Origin: Nitrospiraceae bacterium UBA6905 | Lineage (GTDB): Bacteria; Nitrospirota; Thermodesulfovibrionia; Thermodesulfovibrionales; UBA6898 | Reading direction: 5' to 3' | Assembly: GCA_002451165.1 (NCBI GenBank) | Contig: DKBH01000006.1 | Location: 1-12,901, forward strand | DNA length: 12,901 nt | Part shown: piece after piece, positions 1 through 8,070 of the stretch | Position numbering within the stretch: position 1 is the stretch's first letter | How the letters are laid out: each line of letters starts with the position of its first letter | Notes under the pieces: generated by a model | Told to the model about the DNA's origin: nothing | What the model saw: the letters and a program-made list of their open reading frames with translations, nothing else | The model's database searches: none | Translations under genes and position numbers: made by a program

Positions 1-1
1 C

Positions 2-187
2 TTCCTTATCGTGACACCGGGTATCAGACCTTCTTGGTCGGCTCCAGACGATCAGCGCCGTATGATGACGCCAAAGCAGGCGCTGCGTGAGGGTGCTGAC
101 TATCTCGTCATGGGGAGGGCCATACTGAACCATGACAATCCTCTCAAGGCTTTAGAACTGATCCGTGCCGAGATCGATCAGGCCTGA
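2..187 (+). CDS. pyrF: Orotidine 5'-phosphate decarboxylase, C-terminal end (partial)
   Basis: The open frame enters from the left edge and gives the last 61 residues before a TGA. It carries the C-terminal signature of OMP decarboxylase: VTPGIRP near the start, followed by DDQRRMMTP, a helix, and ADYLVMGRAI, the phosphate-binding end of the TIM barrel. The family makes UMP from orotidine monophosphate in the cytoplasm, the last step of pyrimidine synthesis. The catalytic Lys/Asp region lies outside the window. The next gene begins 2 bases after the stop, so the two are probably co-transcribed. Identification is firm from the motif order, although only about a quarter of the protein is visible. 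Confidence 0.93.
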   Translation, partial: FLIVTPGIRPSWSAPDDQRRMMTPKQALREGADYLVMGRAILNHDNPLKALELIRAEIDQA

Positions 188-189
188 CC

Positions 190-1662
190 GTGCAACCGAC
201 GATGTCATCATTCCGGGGGTCAGCGGCTGAAGGTTTTGAGCCGGTATACCACGAGATTCCCTATCAGGACCCGTTTGCTGTATACCAGAAGGTATATTCC
301 CGCAACAGTGTGTTGCTGGAGAGCCTCAAAGGCCCTGAACATATCTCGCGCTATTCTTTCATCGGCGTTGACCCCTATCTCACCTTCACGGTAAAGAACG
401 GGCTCATAGAGATTGACTGCGAGGGAAAAAGAACGATCTCCTCCCGGAAACCTCTCCATAGGCTTCGCGAGCTCATCGTTTCCTATGCTCAGCGTCCTGT
501 TGAAGGGCTTCCCCCTTTTCAGGGAGGTGCTGTCGGGATGTTCAGCTACGACTTCGCCCGGTATCTGGAAATGCTGCCCTCTACTGCTGCCGACGATCTC
601 ATCGTTCCTGATGCCCATTTCTTCATGTTTGACCGCGTCATAGCCTTTGACCAGCGCGAAAGAAAGTGCTGGGTGATCATATGTCCCGGCGTGCGCGACA
701 CGCTGCTTGGCTTCTCCGCATTAGATGTGGTATCGATCGATCATATCCGTGATGCCGAAACACGCATGCATGATCTGATATCTCTTATTATTTTAGACAG
801 CCCTGCTGCGGGGGAAATCGAAACATTGCAGGGACCTGCAGCTATCAATCACCAGACATCGAAAGAACAGTATATGGAGATGGTAAAAAAGGCCAAAGCA
901 TACATTGCCGCCGGTGATATCTTCCAGGCAAATCTCTCGCTCAGAATCTCGGCAGACATCGGCAGTGTATCTCCGCTGAGCCTCTACCGCATACTGCGTG
1001 AGGTCAATCCAGCGCCTTTCACGGCGTTTTTCGACTTTGGCGATTATGCTGTCGTGAGTTCATCTCCCGAGAGACTGGTTCGGGTGACGGGGCGTACGGT
1101 CGACATGCGGCCGATAGCCGGGACGCGACCGAGAGGAAGGGACCGGAGAGAGGATGGAGAGATGTCAGCTGAGCTCCTCCTCAATGAAAAGGAGCGGGCT
1201 GAGCATATCATGCTAATAGACTTGGAACGGAATGATCTGGGAAGGATAGCTGACTACGGGAGCGTTGTTGTGGACGAAATGATGATCACGGAGCAGTATT
1301 CTCACGTGATCCATATCGTATCGAATGTGAGCGGCATTCTTGCATCCGGTAAAGATTGCTTTGACGTCATCAGGGCAGTCTTTCCGGGTGGGACAATAAC
1401 CGGTGTTCCCAAAGTACGCTGCATGGAAATCATCGAGGAGCTCGAAGGGAGACGACGGGGATCGTATACCGGTTCACTTGGCTATATCGGCTATAACGGG
1501 AACATGGACCTGAACATCATCATCAGGACATTTCTTGTGAAGGGAGGGAAGGCCTATGTGCAGGCCGGTGCAGGCATTGTGGCCGATTCCGACCCGGAGC
1601 GGGAATATTATGAAAGCCTGAAAAAGGCTGAGGCCCTGCTCAACACGCTGCAACGACTGTAA
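190..1662 (+). CDS. pabB: Aminodeoxychorismate synthase component I / anthranilate synthase component I family
   Basis: This 490-residue chorismate-binding enzyme uses chorismate plus ammonia from a glutaminase partner to make aminodeoxychorismate (folate) or anthranilate (tryptophan). An N-terminal anthranilate-synthase-type domain (about residues 20-160) precedes the chorismate-binding domain (about 225-488). The latter has GDIFQANLS (242-250), SSPERL (291-296), PIAGTRPRG (308-316), HIMLIDLERNDLG (339-351) and FPGGTITGVPK (398-408). FQANLS and GGTITGxPK look PabB-like. Residue 310 is alanine where E. coli PabB has its active-site lysine (PIKGT), and alanine is the TrpE form, so the assignment between the two activities is open. 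GTG at 190 is chosen because CAGG lies 7 bases upstream; ATG at 202 is the alternative. No glutaminase gene (pabA/trpG) is visible. The neighbour pyrF does not settle the pathway. Confidence 0.75.
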   Translation: MQPTMSSFRGSAAEGFEPVYHEIPYQDPFAVYQKVYSRNSVLLESLKGPEHISRYSFIGVDPYLTFTVKNGLIEIDCEGKRTISSRKPLHRLRELIVSYAQRPVEGLPPFQGGAVGMFSYDFARYLEMLPSTAADDLIVPDAHFFMFDRVIAFDQRERKCWVIICPGVRDTLLGFSALDVVSIDHIRDAETRMHDLISLIILDSPAAGEIETLQGPAAINHQTSKEQYMEMVKKAKAYIAAGDIFQANLSLRISADIGSVSPLSLYRILREVNPAPFTAFFDFGDYAVVSSSPERLVRVTGRTVDMRPIAGTRPRGRDRREDGEMSAELLLNEKERAEHIMLIDLERNDLGRIADYGSVVVDEMMITEQYSHVIHIVSNVSGILASGKDCFDVIRAVFPGGTITGVPKVRCMEIIEELEGRRRGSYTGSLGYIGYNGNMDLNIIIRTFLVKGGKAYVQAGAGIVADSDPEREYYESLKKAEALLNTLQRL

Positions 1663-1688
1663 AGCATCCCCGAGAAAAATTCCTTCAG

Positions 1689-2417
1689 CTAATACTTGAA
1701 ATATTCCCTCGGCGTATTCTCAATGATATATTTAACAGCCTCATAGATACATACACGAATTGCTTTTTCCATGGGCGTGTGTGAGTATGTGTTGAGGCCT
1801 CCCGCAAGACCAACCGTACCGATGATTCCTCCACCGAAGCCGCCGAGATTGAAATCTGTTGCCTCACCCTCAACGCGAGTCGCTGCAAGTACTTCAGAGG
1901 TCTCCGTATCAAAAATCCGGATATCCATCGCCATGCTCGATTTTCTAATCCCGCCCAGAATACCCCCCAAGCCCTTCCAGTTCCCAATGCCGACTCCTCC
2001 GCTGGTCCCCGAAGTGCCCGGGTCCCAACCGGTTACGGCGGCAACTATGAGAAGATCAGCTCCTTTGACCTTGCCCCGTTTCTTGGCGGTCTGTTGTTCC
2101 GTATAGCCTTCTTCAGAAAGGCCTATTTCATCCTTTATGGCATTGAATTCCTGTCGTTCAAGAACCCTGAACCTCTTGCTCTGGACGAGGACCGTCGAAA
2201 GCATATCCCGCAGCCCGCTTGGCTCACCATGATGATAATCGTAACCGGCCTTCCAATCAAATTTGGCTATCGCTGTTGAAGCCTTTGCCCCTGTATAGGG
2301 AGGTAGCTGACCTTCCAACCCGCTATCTACTCTCGCTGTCGGCTCAACGGCAGCGGCAGGAGTCGCAAAGAGCAGCATGAAGATGGTCAGGGTTATGAAT
2401 AATGATCGCTGTGTCAT
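1689..2417 (-). CDS. Secreted CsgG-family protein without a lipobox
   Basis: A 242-residue exported protein of the CsgG/curli-assembly family. Residues 1-23 form a signal peptide with a hydrophobic core and an AAA cleavage site before VEP. The CsgG core follows: FRVLERQEFNAIKDE (83-97), GADLLIVAAVTGWD (119-132), MDIRIFDTETSEVL (164-177) and a C-terminal TPMEKAIRVCIYEAV helix (214-228). Two glycine-rich stretches (about 133-157 and 191-207) flank the central strand. E. coli CsgG is an outer-membrane lipoprotein pore. Here there is no cysteine after the signal peptide, so a soluble periplasmic or non-lipidated form is more likely. GGGAGG sits 6 bases before the ATG. No csgA/B/E/F homologues are nearby, so a curli role is not supported. 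It converges on pabB with 26 bases between the stops and no clear terminator. Confidence 0.82.
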   Translation of the reverse strand: MTQRSLFITLTIFMLLFATPAAAVEPTARVDSGLEGQLPPYTGAKASTAIAKFDWKAGYDYHHGEPSGLRDMLSTVLVQSKRFRVLERQEFNAIKDEIGLSEEGYTEQQTAKKRGKVKGADLLIVAAVTGWDPGTSGTSGGVGIGNWKGLGGILGGIRKSSMAMDIRIFDTETSEVLAATRVEGEATDFNLGGFGGGIIGTVGLAGGLNTYSHTPMEKAIRVCIYEAVKYIIENTPREYFKY

Positions 2418-2479
2418 GACGGCCTCCCGTGATAAGAATGATACTTACGGTACCATAAATCCGGGAAGAATGAAAACGG

Positions 2480-2509
2480 TTTATAGCGTCAGATCGAATG
2501 GAGGATCAA
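2480..2509 (-). promoter_or_regulatory. Candidate sigma70 promoter for the CsgG-family gene
   Basis: On the minus strand TTGATC (2504-2509, 4 of 6 to the -35 consensus) is followed after 18 bases by TATAAA (2480-2485, 5 of 6 to the -10 consensus). Transcription would start near 2473, leaving a leader of about 55 bases before the ATG at 2417. It lies immediately downstream of the UbiB-type gene's stop codon, so this gene may be transcribed alone as well as by read-through. Recognised by eye only. Confidence 0.35.
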
Positions 2510-4204
2510 TTAGAGACGTCCGGACCGGATGATCGATATAATGAGCCAAACGCCCAGGACCAAGGCGAAGAAGAAAGCGGACATGCCGAGGAGCGAAAAG
2601 CCGAGTATCGTCGGACCGGCTCCTGTGGAGTGCATGATCGCAGAACTCAGCAGGATTGCACTTATTATCATGCCGAAGGCAATACGATTACTTGAGCGGT
2701 CCATGTCACGAATGAGACGGTCCAATCCGATATGGGTCATCTTTATGTGAAAGTCGTCTTTTAATACCTTCCGGACGATCTGCCGCAATTGTTTGGGAAA
2801 GAGGACGGCGAAATCGGTAATCTCCATAGCATTCTTCCGGGCCTTCGTAAAGAGTCTTCCCGGCTTCAAACGCTCCCTCACGATCTTTGAGGCATACGGC
2901 TCTGCAACCGAGATGAAATCAAAGTCAGGATCGAGTTCCCGGCCGATGTTCTCCAGAATCAGCATAGCCTTGTTAATGAGCAGAAGGTCTGACGGTATTT
3001 TCATCTTATGCTTTATGGCCAGATGCGTCACAATATCGAGGTACTCGGCGAAATTGATCTCCTTGATCGTCATGCCATACAGTGGTTCCAAGAACTCCCA
3101 AAGGTCTGCCTTGAATTCTCTCCTGAACGCATCCAGATCAACATGCTCCGGCACCAGCCCGAGCTCGATATATTGATCAACAAGACTGTCAAAATCCTTG
3201 TTGATCAGTGCCAGGAAGGTATTCGCCATCGTTTCCCTAAGTTCAAGGGAAACTCTGCCTACAATTCCGAAGTCCATAAACCCGATCTTGCCGGAAGGCA
3301 TCGCGAAGATGTTGCCGGCATGGGGATCGGCATGAAAAAAACCGTCTTCAAGGATCATCTTGAAATAGGCGTTCACACCTGCCTTTGCCAGTTTAGGCCG
3401 GTCGAGGCCAAGCCGTATAATGCCCTCAATGTCATCAATTCTCACGCCCTCGACCCGCTCCATGACAATGATTTTATGCGTCGTGAACTTCTCGAAAATA
3501 TTCGGTATGAAAACGTCGGGCATGGTTTCAAAGTACTTCCTGAACCTTAGGCAGTTGCGGGACTCTTCAAGAAAATCAAGCTCCTTCCTCACGGTCCGGG
3601 CAAACTCCTCAACAATGCCGGTGGGATTAAAAAAATTGCTTTCCGGAAGATATTTCTCGAGAAGGCTGGCAGCATAAAAGAGAATGCCGATGTCGGTTTC
3701 TATCTGCTCCCGGATGCGAGGACGCTGCACCTTGATGATGATGTCACTTCCGTCAAGGAGTTTTCCCTGGAAAACCTGGGCTATGGAAGCCGCTGCAATG
3801 GGGACTCTGTCAACGGTGGCGAAGACCTCTTCCAGTTTTTTCCCAGTCTCATCTTCAATAATCCGGAAGGCCTCATCGGTGGGAAAGGGTGGCACCCGGT
3901 CCTGAAGCTTCTTGAATTCGTCAGCAAACCGCGTGGTAATGAGATCGGGACGCGATGACAGAATCTGGGCAAGCTTGATAAAACTGGGCCCGAGCTCTGC
4001 AAAGGCCATCCTCAACTGCTCCGGAGCAGAAGGGCTCTTAACCGGAGGCCATTGGCCGAAGGTCTTGATCCTGCTTCTGAAGGGTATAAACCTTCCGAGA
4101 TGTATCTGGTCGATTACCTTGCCGAAACCGTACTTGAGAAAGACATTGATGATCTGTCTGATTCTGTTCGCACTTTTACGGAATCTCAGAAAACTGAAGG
4201 GCAT
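2510..4204 (-). CDS. ubiB: ABC1/AarF/UbiB family atypical protein kinase
   Basis: A 564-residue member of the UbiB/AarF/ABC1 family, atypical kinase-like ATPases tied to quinone and lipid metabolism at the inner membrane. The order of motifs is canonical: GPSFIKLAQILSSRPD (72-86), the alanine-rich nucleotide loop AAASIAQ (137-143), the ion-pair lysine in IKVQRP (K158), catalytic HADPHAGN (291-298) and metal-binding DFG (311-313). Two C-terminal hydrophobic helices (roughly residues 510-562) anchor it to the membrane. The family KxGQ motif reads KLAQ here (A79 for Gly). The start ATG is 9 bases after the phasin-like gene's stop, and its weak Shine-Dalgarno (AAGG) overlaps that stop, which suggests translational coupling. 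Ubiquinone or menaquinone support is the likely role. The true substrate is unknown for most bacterial members. Confidence 0.9.
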   Translation of the reverse strand: MPFSFLRFRKSANRIRQIINVFLKYGFGKVIDQIHLGRFIPFRSRIKTFGQWPPVKSPSAPEQLRMAFAELGPSFIKLAQILSSRPDLITTRFADEFKKLQDRVPPFPTDEAFRIIEDETGKKLEEVFATVDRVPIAAASIAQVFQGKLLDGSDIIIKVQRPRIREQIETDIGILFYAASLLEKYLPESNFFNPTGIVEEFARTVRKELDFLEESRNCLRFRKYFETMPDVFIPNIFEKFTTHKIIVMERVEGVRIDDIEGIIRLGLDRPKLAKAGVNAYFKMILEDGFFHADPHAGNIFAMPSGKIGFMDFGIVGRVSLELRETMANTFLALINKDFDSLVDQYIELGLVPEHVDLDAFRREFKADLWEFLEPLYGMTIKEINFAEYLDIVTHLAIKHKMKIPSDLLLINKAMLILENIGRELDPDFDFISVAEPYASKIVRERLKPGRLFTKARKNAMEITDFAVLFPKQLRQIVRKVLKDDFHIKMTHIGLDRLIRDMDRSSNRIAFGMIISAILLSSAIMHSTGAGPTILGFSLLGMSAFFFALVLGVWLIISIIRSGRL

Positions 4205-4213
4205 GTAAGGGCC

Positions 4214-4531
4214 TTACGGATTTTGCCTTCCACTTTCCTCAAGTTTCTTTATTCTGTCGGAGAGGATGTTGACCTGTTCGGTCAGCTTATCCATATCCTC
4301 TTTCGAGGGGAGCCTCATTTTTTCTATGGTCTTTTTGAGAAGTTCGTTCAGGCTGTTGGTGATATCCTCGGTATTTTTCTCAGCCTTGTCAGCCCATTCC
4401 TTGACGAGCTTGGCGCCCTGTGATTCGTTCAGTTCCCCTTTCTTGACCAGATCATCCACAAATTCCTTCACCTTTTCCTGCATGCCGAAACCTGCGAGCA
4501 TAGCGTTTCTTATGATGTCAATCAGTGCCAT
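4214..4531 (-). CDS. Phasin-like coiled-coil protein
   Basis: A 105-residue, mostly charged helical protein resembling the PhaF/PhaI-type phasin or 'polyhydroxyalkanoate synthesis regulator' family. The N-terminus has a short hydrophobic helix with GFGMQEKVKEFVDDLVKKGE, followed by a helix rich in Lys and Glu, and a C-terminal heptad-like stretch (about residues 80-100) that probably forms a coiled coil. It is preceded by a strong ribosome binding site, AAGGAGG, 4 bases before the ATG (4536-4542). It is the first gene of a pair with the UbiB-type kinase. No PHA synthase or depolymerase is present in the window, so granule binding is not supported. A scaffold or partner role for the kinase is possible but is inference from adjacency only. 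Confidence 0.7.
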   Translation of the reverse strand: MALIDIIRNAMLAGFGMQEKVKEFVDDLVKKGELNESQGAKLVKEWADKAEKNTEDITNSLNELLKKTIEKMRLPSKEDMDKLTEQVNILSDRIKKLEESGRQNP

Positions 4532-4626
4532 ACATCCTCCTTGTGTAATAGTTCATGAATAGTCACAGGCGGTCAGTCGAAAAGCAATACGACGCTTAAA
4601 TCCCCGTTTGGACAGCCTATCACTGA

Positions 4627-7260
4627 CTACCGACGTTTGACTATATCGTATAATGATTCCAGGGCTTTGTCCAGCTTGGCAATATCTTTCGTACCGCCCT
4701 GGGCAGTGTCAGGCTTGCCGCCCCCTTTGCCTCCGGCAGCAGCAGCGATTTCCCTGAGAATAGCTCCGGCGCTGTATGTGGTAGAGAGATCTTTGGTGAC
4801 CATAGCTACCAGCGCTGCCTGATCATCCTTGACCGATGCAAGGACCAAGATACACGAACCCAAGGCATCCCTCACGTTGTCAGCAAGAACCCTCAGATCC
4901 TTTGCATCGATGCCGTCGATGCGGTACGAGACAGCTGCCACACCGTCAATCTGCCGCGCTGTTTTAGCGATCTTACCGGAGCTCTCAGCTGCGCTCCTTC
5001 CCTTCAGGGCATCGAGTTGTCGCTCAAGGTCCTTCACCTCATTCATCAGCCGTGATACCTTTTCCGCCGGTTTCTCGGAGCTTTTAAGGGCCTCACATAC
5101 ACTTCGGAGCTCCCTTTCTCCATTTCTGAAAAAATCGATAGCAGCCCTGCCGGTGACGCCTTCGATTCTTCTGATGCCTGCTGCGACGCTGCCCTCGGAG
5201 ACAATTTTAAAAAGGCCTATATCTCCCGTGGCATGGGCATGTGTCCCTCCGCAGAGCTCCGAGCTCACGCCGGGGACCGAGATCACGCGCACCACGTCTC
5301 CGTATTTTTCACCAAAGAGAGCTGTGACGCCGGACTCGATCGCCTTTGCCGTTTCCATGGACGTTACCGTGACCGCGATGTTGTTCAGGATGTTGGCGTT
5401 CACCTCGTCTTCGATCGAAACGATCGTATTCGGTTCCAGGGACTGAAAATGCGTAAAGTCGAATCGGAGACGATCGGCGGACACGTAAGAACCTGCCTGC
5501 TTTACATGTTCTCCTATGATGTTCCTGAGCGACGCATGGAGAAGATGTGTTGCCGTATGGTTTCTCATGGTCGAAAGCCGCTGTTGTCTGTCGACAGCAG
5601 CAGTTACATGCGCAGACGGTCTGAGAACACCCTCAACGATCTTAACCTTATGGATATGTAGCCCTTCGACGGGCTTACGGGTGTCGAATACTGTTGCACG
5701 AACGTTATCAGCACGCAGTCTGCCCAGGTCTCCCACCTGACCACCCGATTCTGCGTAGAAAGGAGTCTTGTCGAGGAGCACTTCGCCTTCAGTGCCTGCC
5801 ACCAGTTCCGCGACGAGATTCCCATTCTTGATAACAGCCAGCACTACCGCTTCAGACTCGAAAGAATGGTATCCTGTAAATTCTGTTGCTGCATATGCGT
5901 GCAGGAGATCTTTATAAACAGCAGATGCCGAAGGCGACTCTTCTCCTACCCACGATGCACGTGCCTTTGTTCTCTGCTGCGCCATCTCGTGGTGAAACCC
6001 CGGTTCATCAATGGAAAGATTCTGCTCCAAAGCCACATCACGGGCAATGTCGAGGGGAAAGCCATATGTATCATAGAGCCTGAAGAGCTCGCTTCCGGGG
6101 ATGCTGGCCATCCCCTCTTTTTTTGTCCGCGCGATAACGTCTTGCAGGATGACCAGTCCTTGTTCCAGGGTCTTCATAAAACGCTCTTCTTCAAGCTGAA
6201 GCATCTTCTGGACTCTGTCGTTCTCTTCAACAAGCTCGGGGTACACATCTCCCATGGCTTCGGCAACCGCATCGCAGAGACGATAAAGGACGGGTTCGCC
6301 AATTTCCAGACTCTTTGCATAGCGGGCGGCTCGCCGGATGATCCTTCTCAGTACGTACCCCCTCCCTTCGTTGGATGGGACACAGCCTTCGGAAAGCAGG
6401 AACGTGATCGACCGGATATGGTCTGCGATGACCCTGATGGCAATATCAGTGAGCCTGTCCGTATGATAGGCCTTTCCTGAATGACTGCAGATGGCCGATA
6501 TGATCCCTGCGAAGAGATCTGTGTCAAAGTTGTTGTGTTTTCCCTGAAGAACGGAAGAAAGTCGCTCGAGGCCCATACCCGTATCGATGCTCGGCTTGGG
6601 GAGTGGTGTCAGCGTGCCTTCCCGGTTGCGGTCGAACTGCATGAAAACCAGGTTCCATATTTCGAGGTAGCGGTCGCAATCACAGCCAACAGCACAGTCA
6701 GGGTTACCGCATCCCACTGCTTCTCCCTGGTCGATGAGGATCTCGGAGCAGGGCCCGCAGGGGCCGGTGTCTCCCATCTGCCAAAAGTTATCCTTCGCGC
6801 CGAGTCGCACGACCCGGTGTGAAGGTATGTCCGTCAAGTCTATCCAGAGTTTTTCAGCTTCATCATCTTCTTCGTACACGGTTGCCCAGAGCTTGTCTTT
6901 CGGGAGCTTGTAGTAGTCCGTCAGTAACTCCCATGCAAACGAGATGGCATCCTTCTTGAAGTAGTCTCCGAACGAGAAATTGCCGAGCATCTCAAAAAAG
7001 GTATGATGGCGCGCCGTATGACCGACATTCTCGAGATCGTTATGTTTGCCACCGGCACGCATGCATTTCTGGCTCGAAGCGGCGCGGCGGTACGGTTTTT
7101 TCTCTTCGCCCTGAAATACTGCCTTGAACTGCACCATGCCAGCATTGGTGAAGAGAAGGGTGGGGTCATTGCCCGGGATGAGCGATGAGCTGCGTACCAC
7201 TTCATGGCCCTTGGACCTGAAGTATTCAAGAAATGTCTTTCTGATCTCTGCGCTGTCCAT
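4627..7260 (-). CDS. alaS: Alanyl-tRNA synthetase
   Basis: An 877-residue class II synthetase of standard length for bacteria, which charges tRNA-Ala in the cytoplasm. The catalytic domain starts with MDSAEIRKTFLEYF and contains FTNAGMVQFK (37-46) and the motif 2 region with KCMRAGGKHNDLENVG. A cysteine-rich insert (CGPCSEIL, CGNPDC, GCDCD) follows. The editing domain has the zinc ligands HTATH (H568, H572) and CGGTH (C670, H674). The C-terminal DHHA1/C-Ala domain has GGKGGG (843-848). ATG at 7260 is chosen because it matches the family's usual N-terminus and lies 1 base after the upstream stop. The same frame stays open to an ATG at 7401, but that extra stretch overlaps the lipoprotein gene and does not resemble the family. 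A good Shine-Dalgarno is not seen; coupling to the preceding gene is likely. Confidence 0.98.
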   Translation of the reverse strand: MDSAEIRKTFLEYFRSKGHEVVRSSSLIPGNDPTLLFTNAGMVQFKAVFQGEEKKPYRRAASSQKCMRAGGKHNDLENVGHTARHHTFFEMLGNFSFGDYFKKDAISFAWELLTDYYKLPKDKLWATVYEEDDEAEKLWIDLTDIPSHRVVRLGAKDNFWQMGDTGPCGPCSEILIDQGEAVGCGNPDCAVGCDCDRYLEIWNLVFMQFDRNREGTLTPLPKPSIDTGMGLERLSSVLQGKHNNFDTDLFAGIISAICSHSGKAYHTDRLTDIAIRVIADHIRSITFLLSEGCVPSNEGRGYVLRRIIRRAARYAKSLEIGEPVLYRLCDAVAEAMGDVYPELVEENDRVQKMLQLEEERFMKTLEQGLVILQDVIARTKKEGMASIPGSELFRLYDTYGFPLDIARDVALEQNLSIDEPGFHHEMAQQRTKARASWVGEESPSASAVYKDLLHAYAATEFTGYHSFESEAVVLAVIKNGNLVAELVAGTEGEVLLDKTPFYAESGGQVGDLGRLRADNVRATVFDTRKPVEGLHIHKVKIVEGVLRPSAHVTAAVDRQQRLSTMRNHTATHLLHASLRNIIGEHVKQAGSYVSADRLRFDFTHFQSLEPNTIVSIEDEVNANILNNIAVTVTSMETAKAIESGVTALFGEKYGDVVRVISVPGVSSELCGGTHAHATGDIGLFKIVSEGSVAAGIRRIEGVTGRAAIDFFRNGERELRSVCEALKSSEKPAEKVSRLMNEVKDLERQLDALKGRSAAESSGKIAKTARQIDGVAAVSYRIDGIDAKDLRVLADNVRDALGSCILVLASVKDDQAALVAMVTKDLSTTYSAGAILREIAAAAGGKGGGKPDTAQGGTKDIAKLDKALESLYDIVKRR

Positions 7261-7261
7261 C

Positions 7262-7597
7262 TTACTTGAGCATCCCTGGTTCATCACTGATAATCTCGGC
7301 AAGCTTGTCATCGGTGAAAATGAGGTGCGACTTGTAAAATCCCATTTTTTTGTAGACCCATTCAACGCGCTCTTTTCCGTCTTCGCTGGGAGAAAGCACA
7401 ATGACCGAATGCGGTCCTCCCCATGACAGCCTTACCTGCTGTTTTGTCATGCCAACGGCAACCTGGCTGTTTTTGATCTGTTCCTGGACTTTCGGCGGAA
7501 AGTCCTTTATCTCGTCCTGGGAATAACGTACTGACTGGGAGCATCCGATGGCCAGAAACAGACACACCAGTCCTGCCGCATATAATAGCTCTTTCAT
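7262..7597 (-). CDS. Small lipoprotein, BamE/SmpA-like fold
   Basis: A 111-residue predicted lipoprotein. A signal peptide ends in the lipobox LAIGC (C19), so it should be lipid-anchored in the envelope. Residues 49-62 read GMTKQQVRLSWGGP, close to the 'GMT-x-x-QV-x-x-x-x-G-x-P' motif of the SmpA/OmlA/BamE fold. After it come an aromatic WVYK (80-83) and a strand FTDDKL (94-99), as expected for that fold. Its ATG overlaps the recX stop as ATGA, with AGGAG 8 bases upstream, so translation is coupled. Its stop is 1 base from the alaS start. A link to outer-membrane protein assembly is possible from the fold, but sequence identity to true BamE cannot be judged here, and no gene symbol is given. 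Confidence 0.78.
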   Translation of the reverse strand: MKELLYAAGLVCLFLAIGCSQSVRYSQDEIKDFPPKVQEQIKNSQVAVGMTKQQVRLSWGGPHSVIVLSPSEDGKERVEWVYKKMGFYKSHLIFTDDKLAEIISDEPGMLK

Positions 7598-8070
7598 GCC
7601 TCCATCTCCTCGTCCGTATTTCTGTCATGAAGGGCTTTTCGGATAAGATGCAAGGAATAGCCCTTTCTCATGAGAAAACCGATGAGACTTCTCGTGCGCC
7701 TCGGTTCAGGATATTTTTCTACAGTTCTGCGCTTTTTGTCTATTAATTTTTCGAGCGTGACGAGTTCAAGCCCTTCGTCGTATCTCAAGGCTCCGTCGAT
7801 AATATCACGGGGAAGACCCCGCTGCTGCATGAAACGCCTCGTTCCCTTAAAGCCGAGAAGCTTGCCGGCTATAGCCTGATGTTTTAGGGTTTCAGCAAGG
7901 ACCCGGTCGTCGAGAAATCCCGACTCCTTCAGCGACTGGACCGCAGCCTCGACGTCATCCTGCCGATATCCCTTTTTTGCGAGACGGTTTCTCAGTTCCT
8001 TTTCACTTCTGTCCCGATAGCGCAGGAGCGACAGGGCATACGTACGGGCCTTAGTTCCCGAACCGGTCAA
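7594..8070 (-). CDS. recX: Regulatory protein RecX
   Basis: A 158-residue RecX-family protein. RecX binds RecA filaments and limits RecA strand-exchange and coprotease activity. The three-helix repeats are recognisable: ALSLLRYRDRSEKELRNRL, the GFLDDRVLAETLKHQ motif and KGTRRFMQQRGLPRDII. A C-terminal tandem is rich in Arg and Lys (KKRRTVEKYPEPRRT). The start must be TTG at 8070: an in-frame TGA lies two codons upstream and no better start follows near the conserved N-terminus. The gene overlaps the end of the pilT-type gene by 20 bases in another frame. It lies one gene downstream of recA, separated by that ATPase, instead of directly next to recA as is common. The ATGA overlap at its end couples it to the lipoprotein gene. 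Confidence 0.9.
   Translation of the reverse strand: MTGSGTKARTYALSLLRYRDRSEKELRNRLAKKGYRQDDVEAAVQSLKESGFLDDRVLAETLKHQAIAGKLLGFKGTRRFMQQRGLPRDIIDGALRYDEGLELVTLEKLIDKKRRTVEKYPEPRRTRSLIGFLMRKGYSLHLIRKALHDRNTDEEMEA

Noticed and set aside
1663..1688. Bidirectional terminator between pabB and the CsgG-family gene
   Set aside because: The 26 bases contain no hairpin followed by a T-run in either direction.
3008..3550. 180-codon plus-strand open frame
   Set aside because: It lies wholly opposite the UbiB-type gene, whose motifs are intact; it is a shadow frame.
5866..6480. 204-codon plus-strand open frame rich in cysteine
   Set aside because: It lies wholly opposite alaS and matches no family I recognise; shadow of the alaS frame.
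7261..7401. Extension of alaS by 47 residues to an ATG at 7401
   Set aside because: The extension overlaps the lipoprotein gene in another frame, does not look like an AlaRS N-terminus, and the ATG at 7260 gives the standard start and length.
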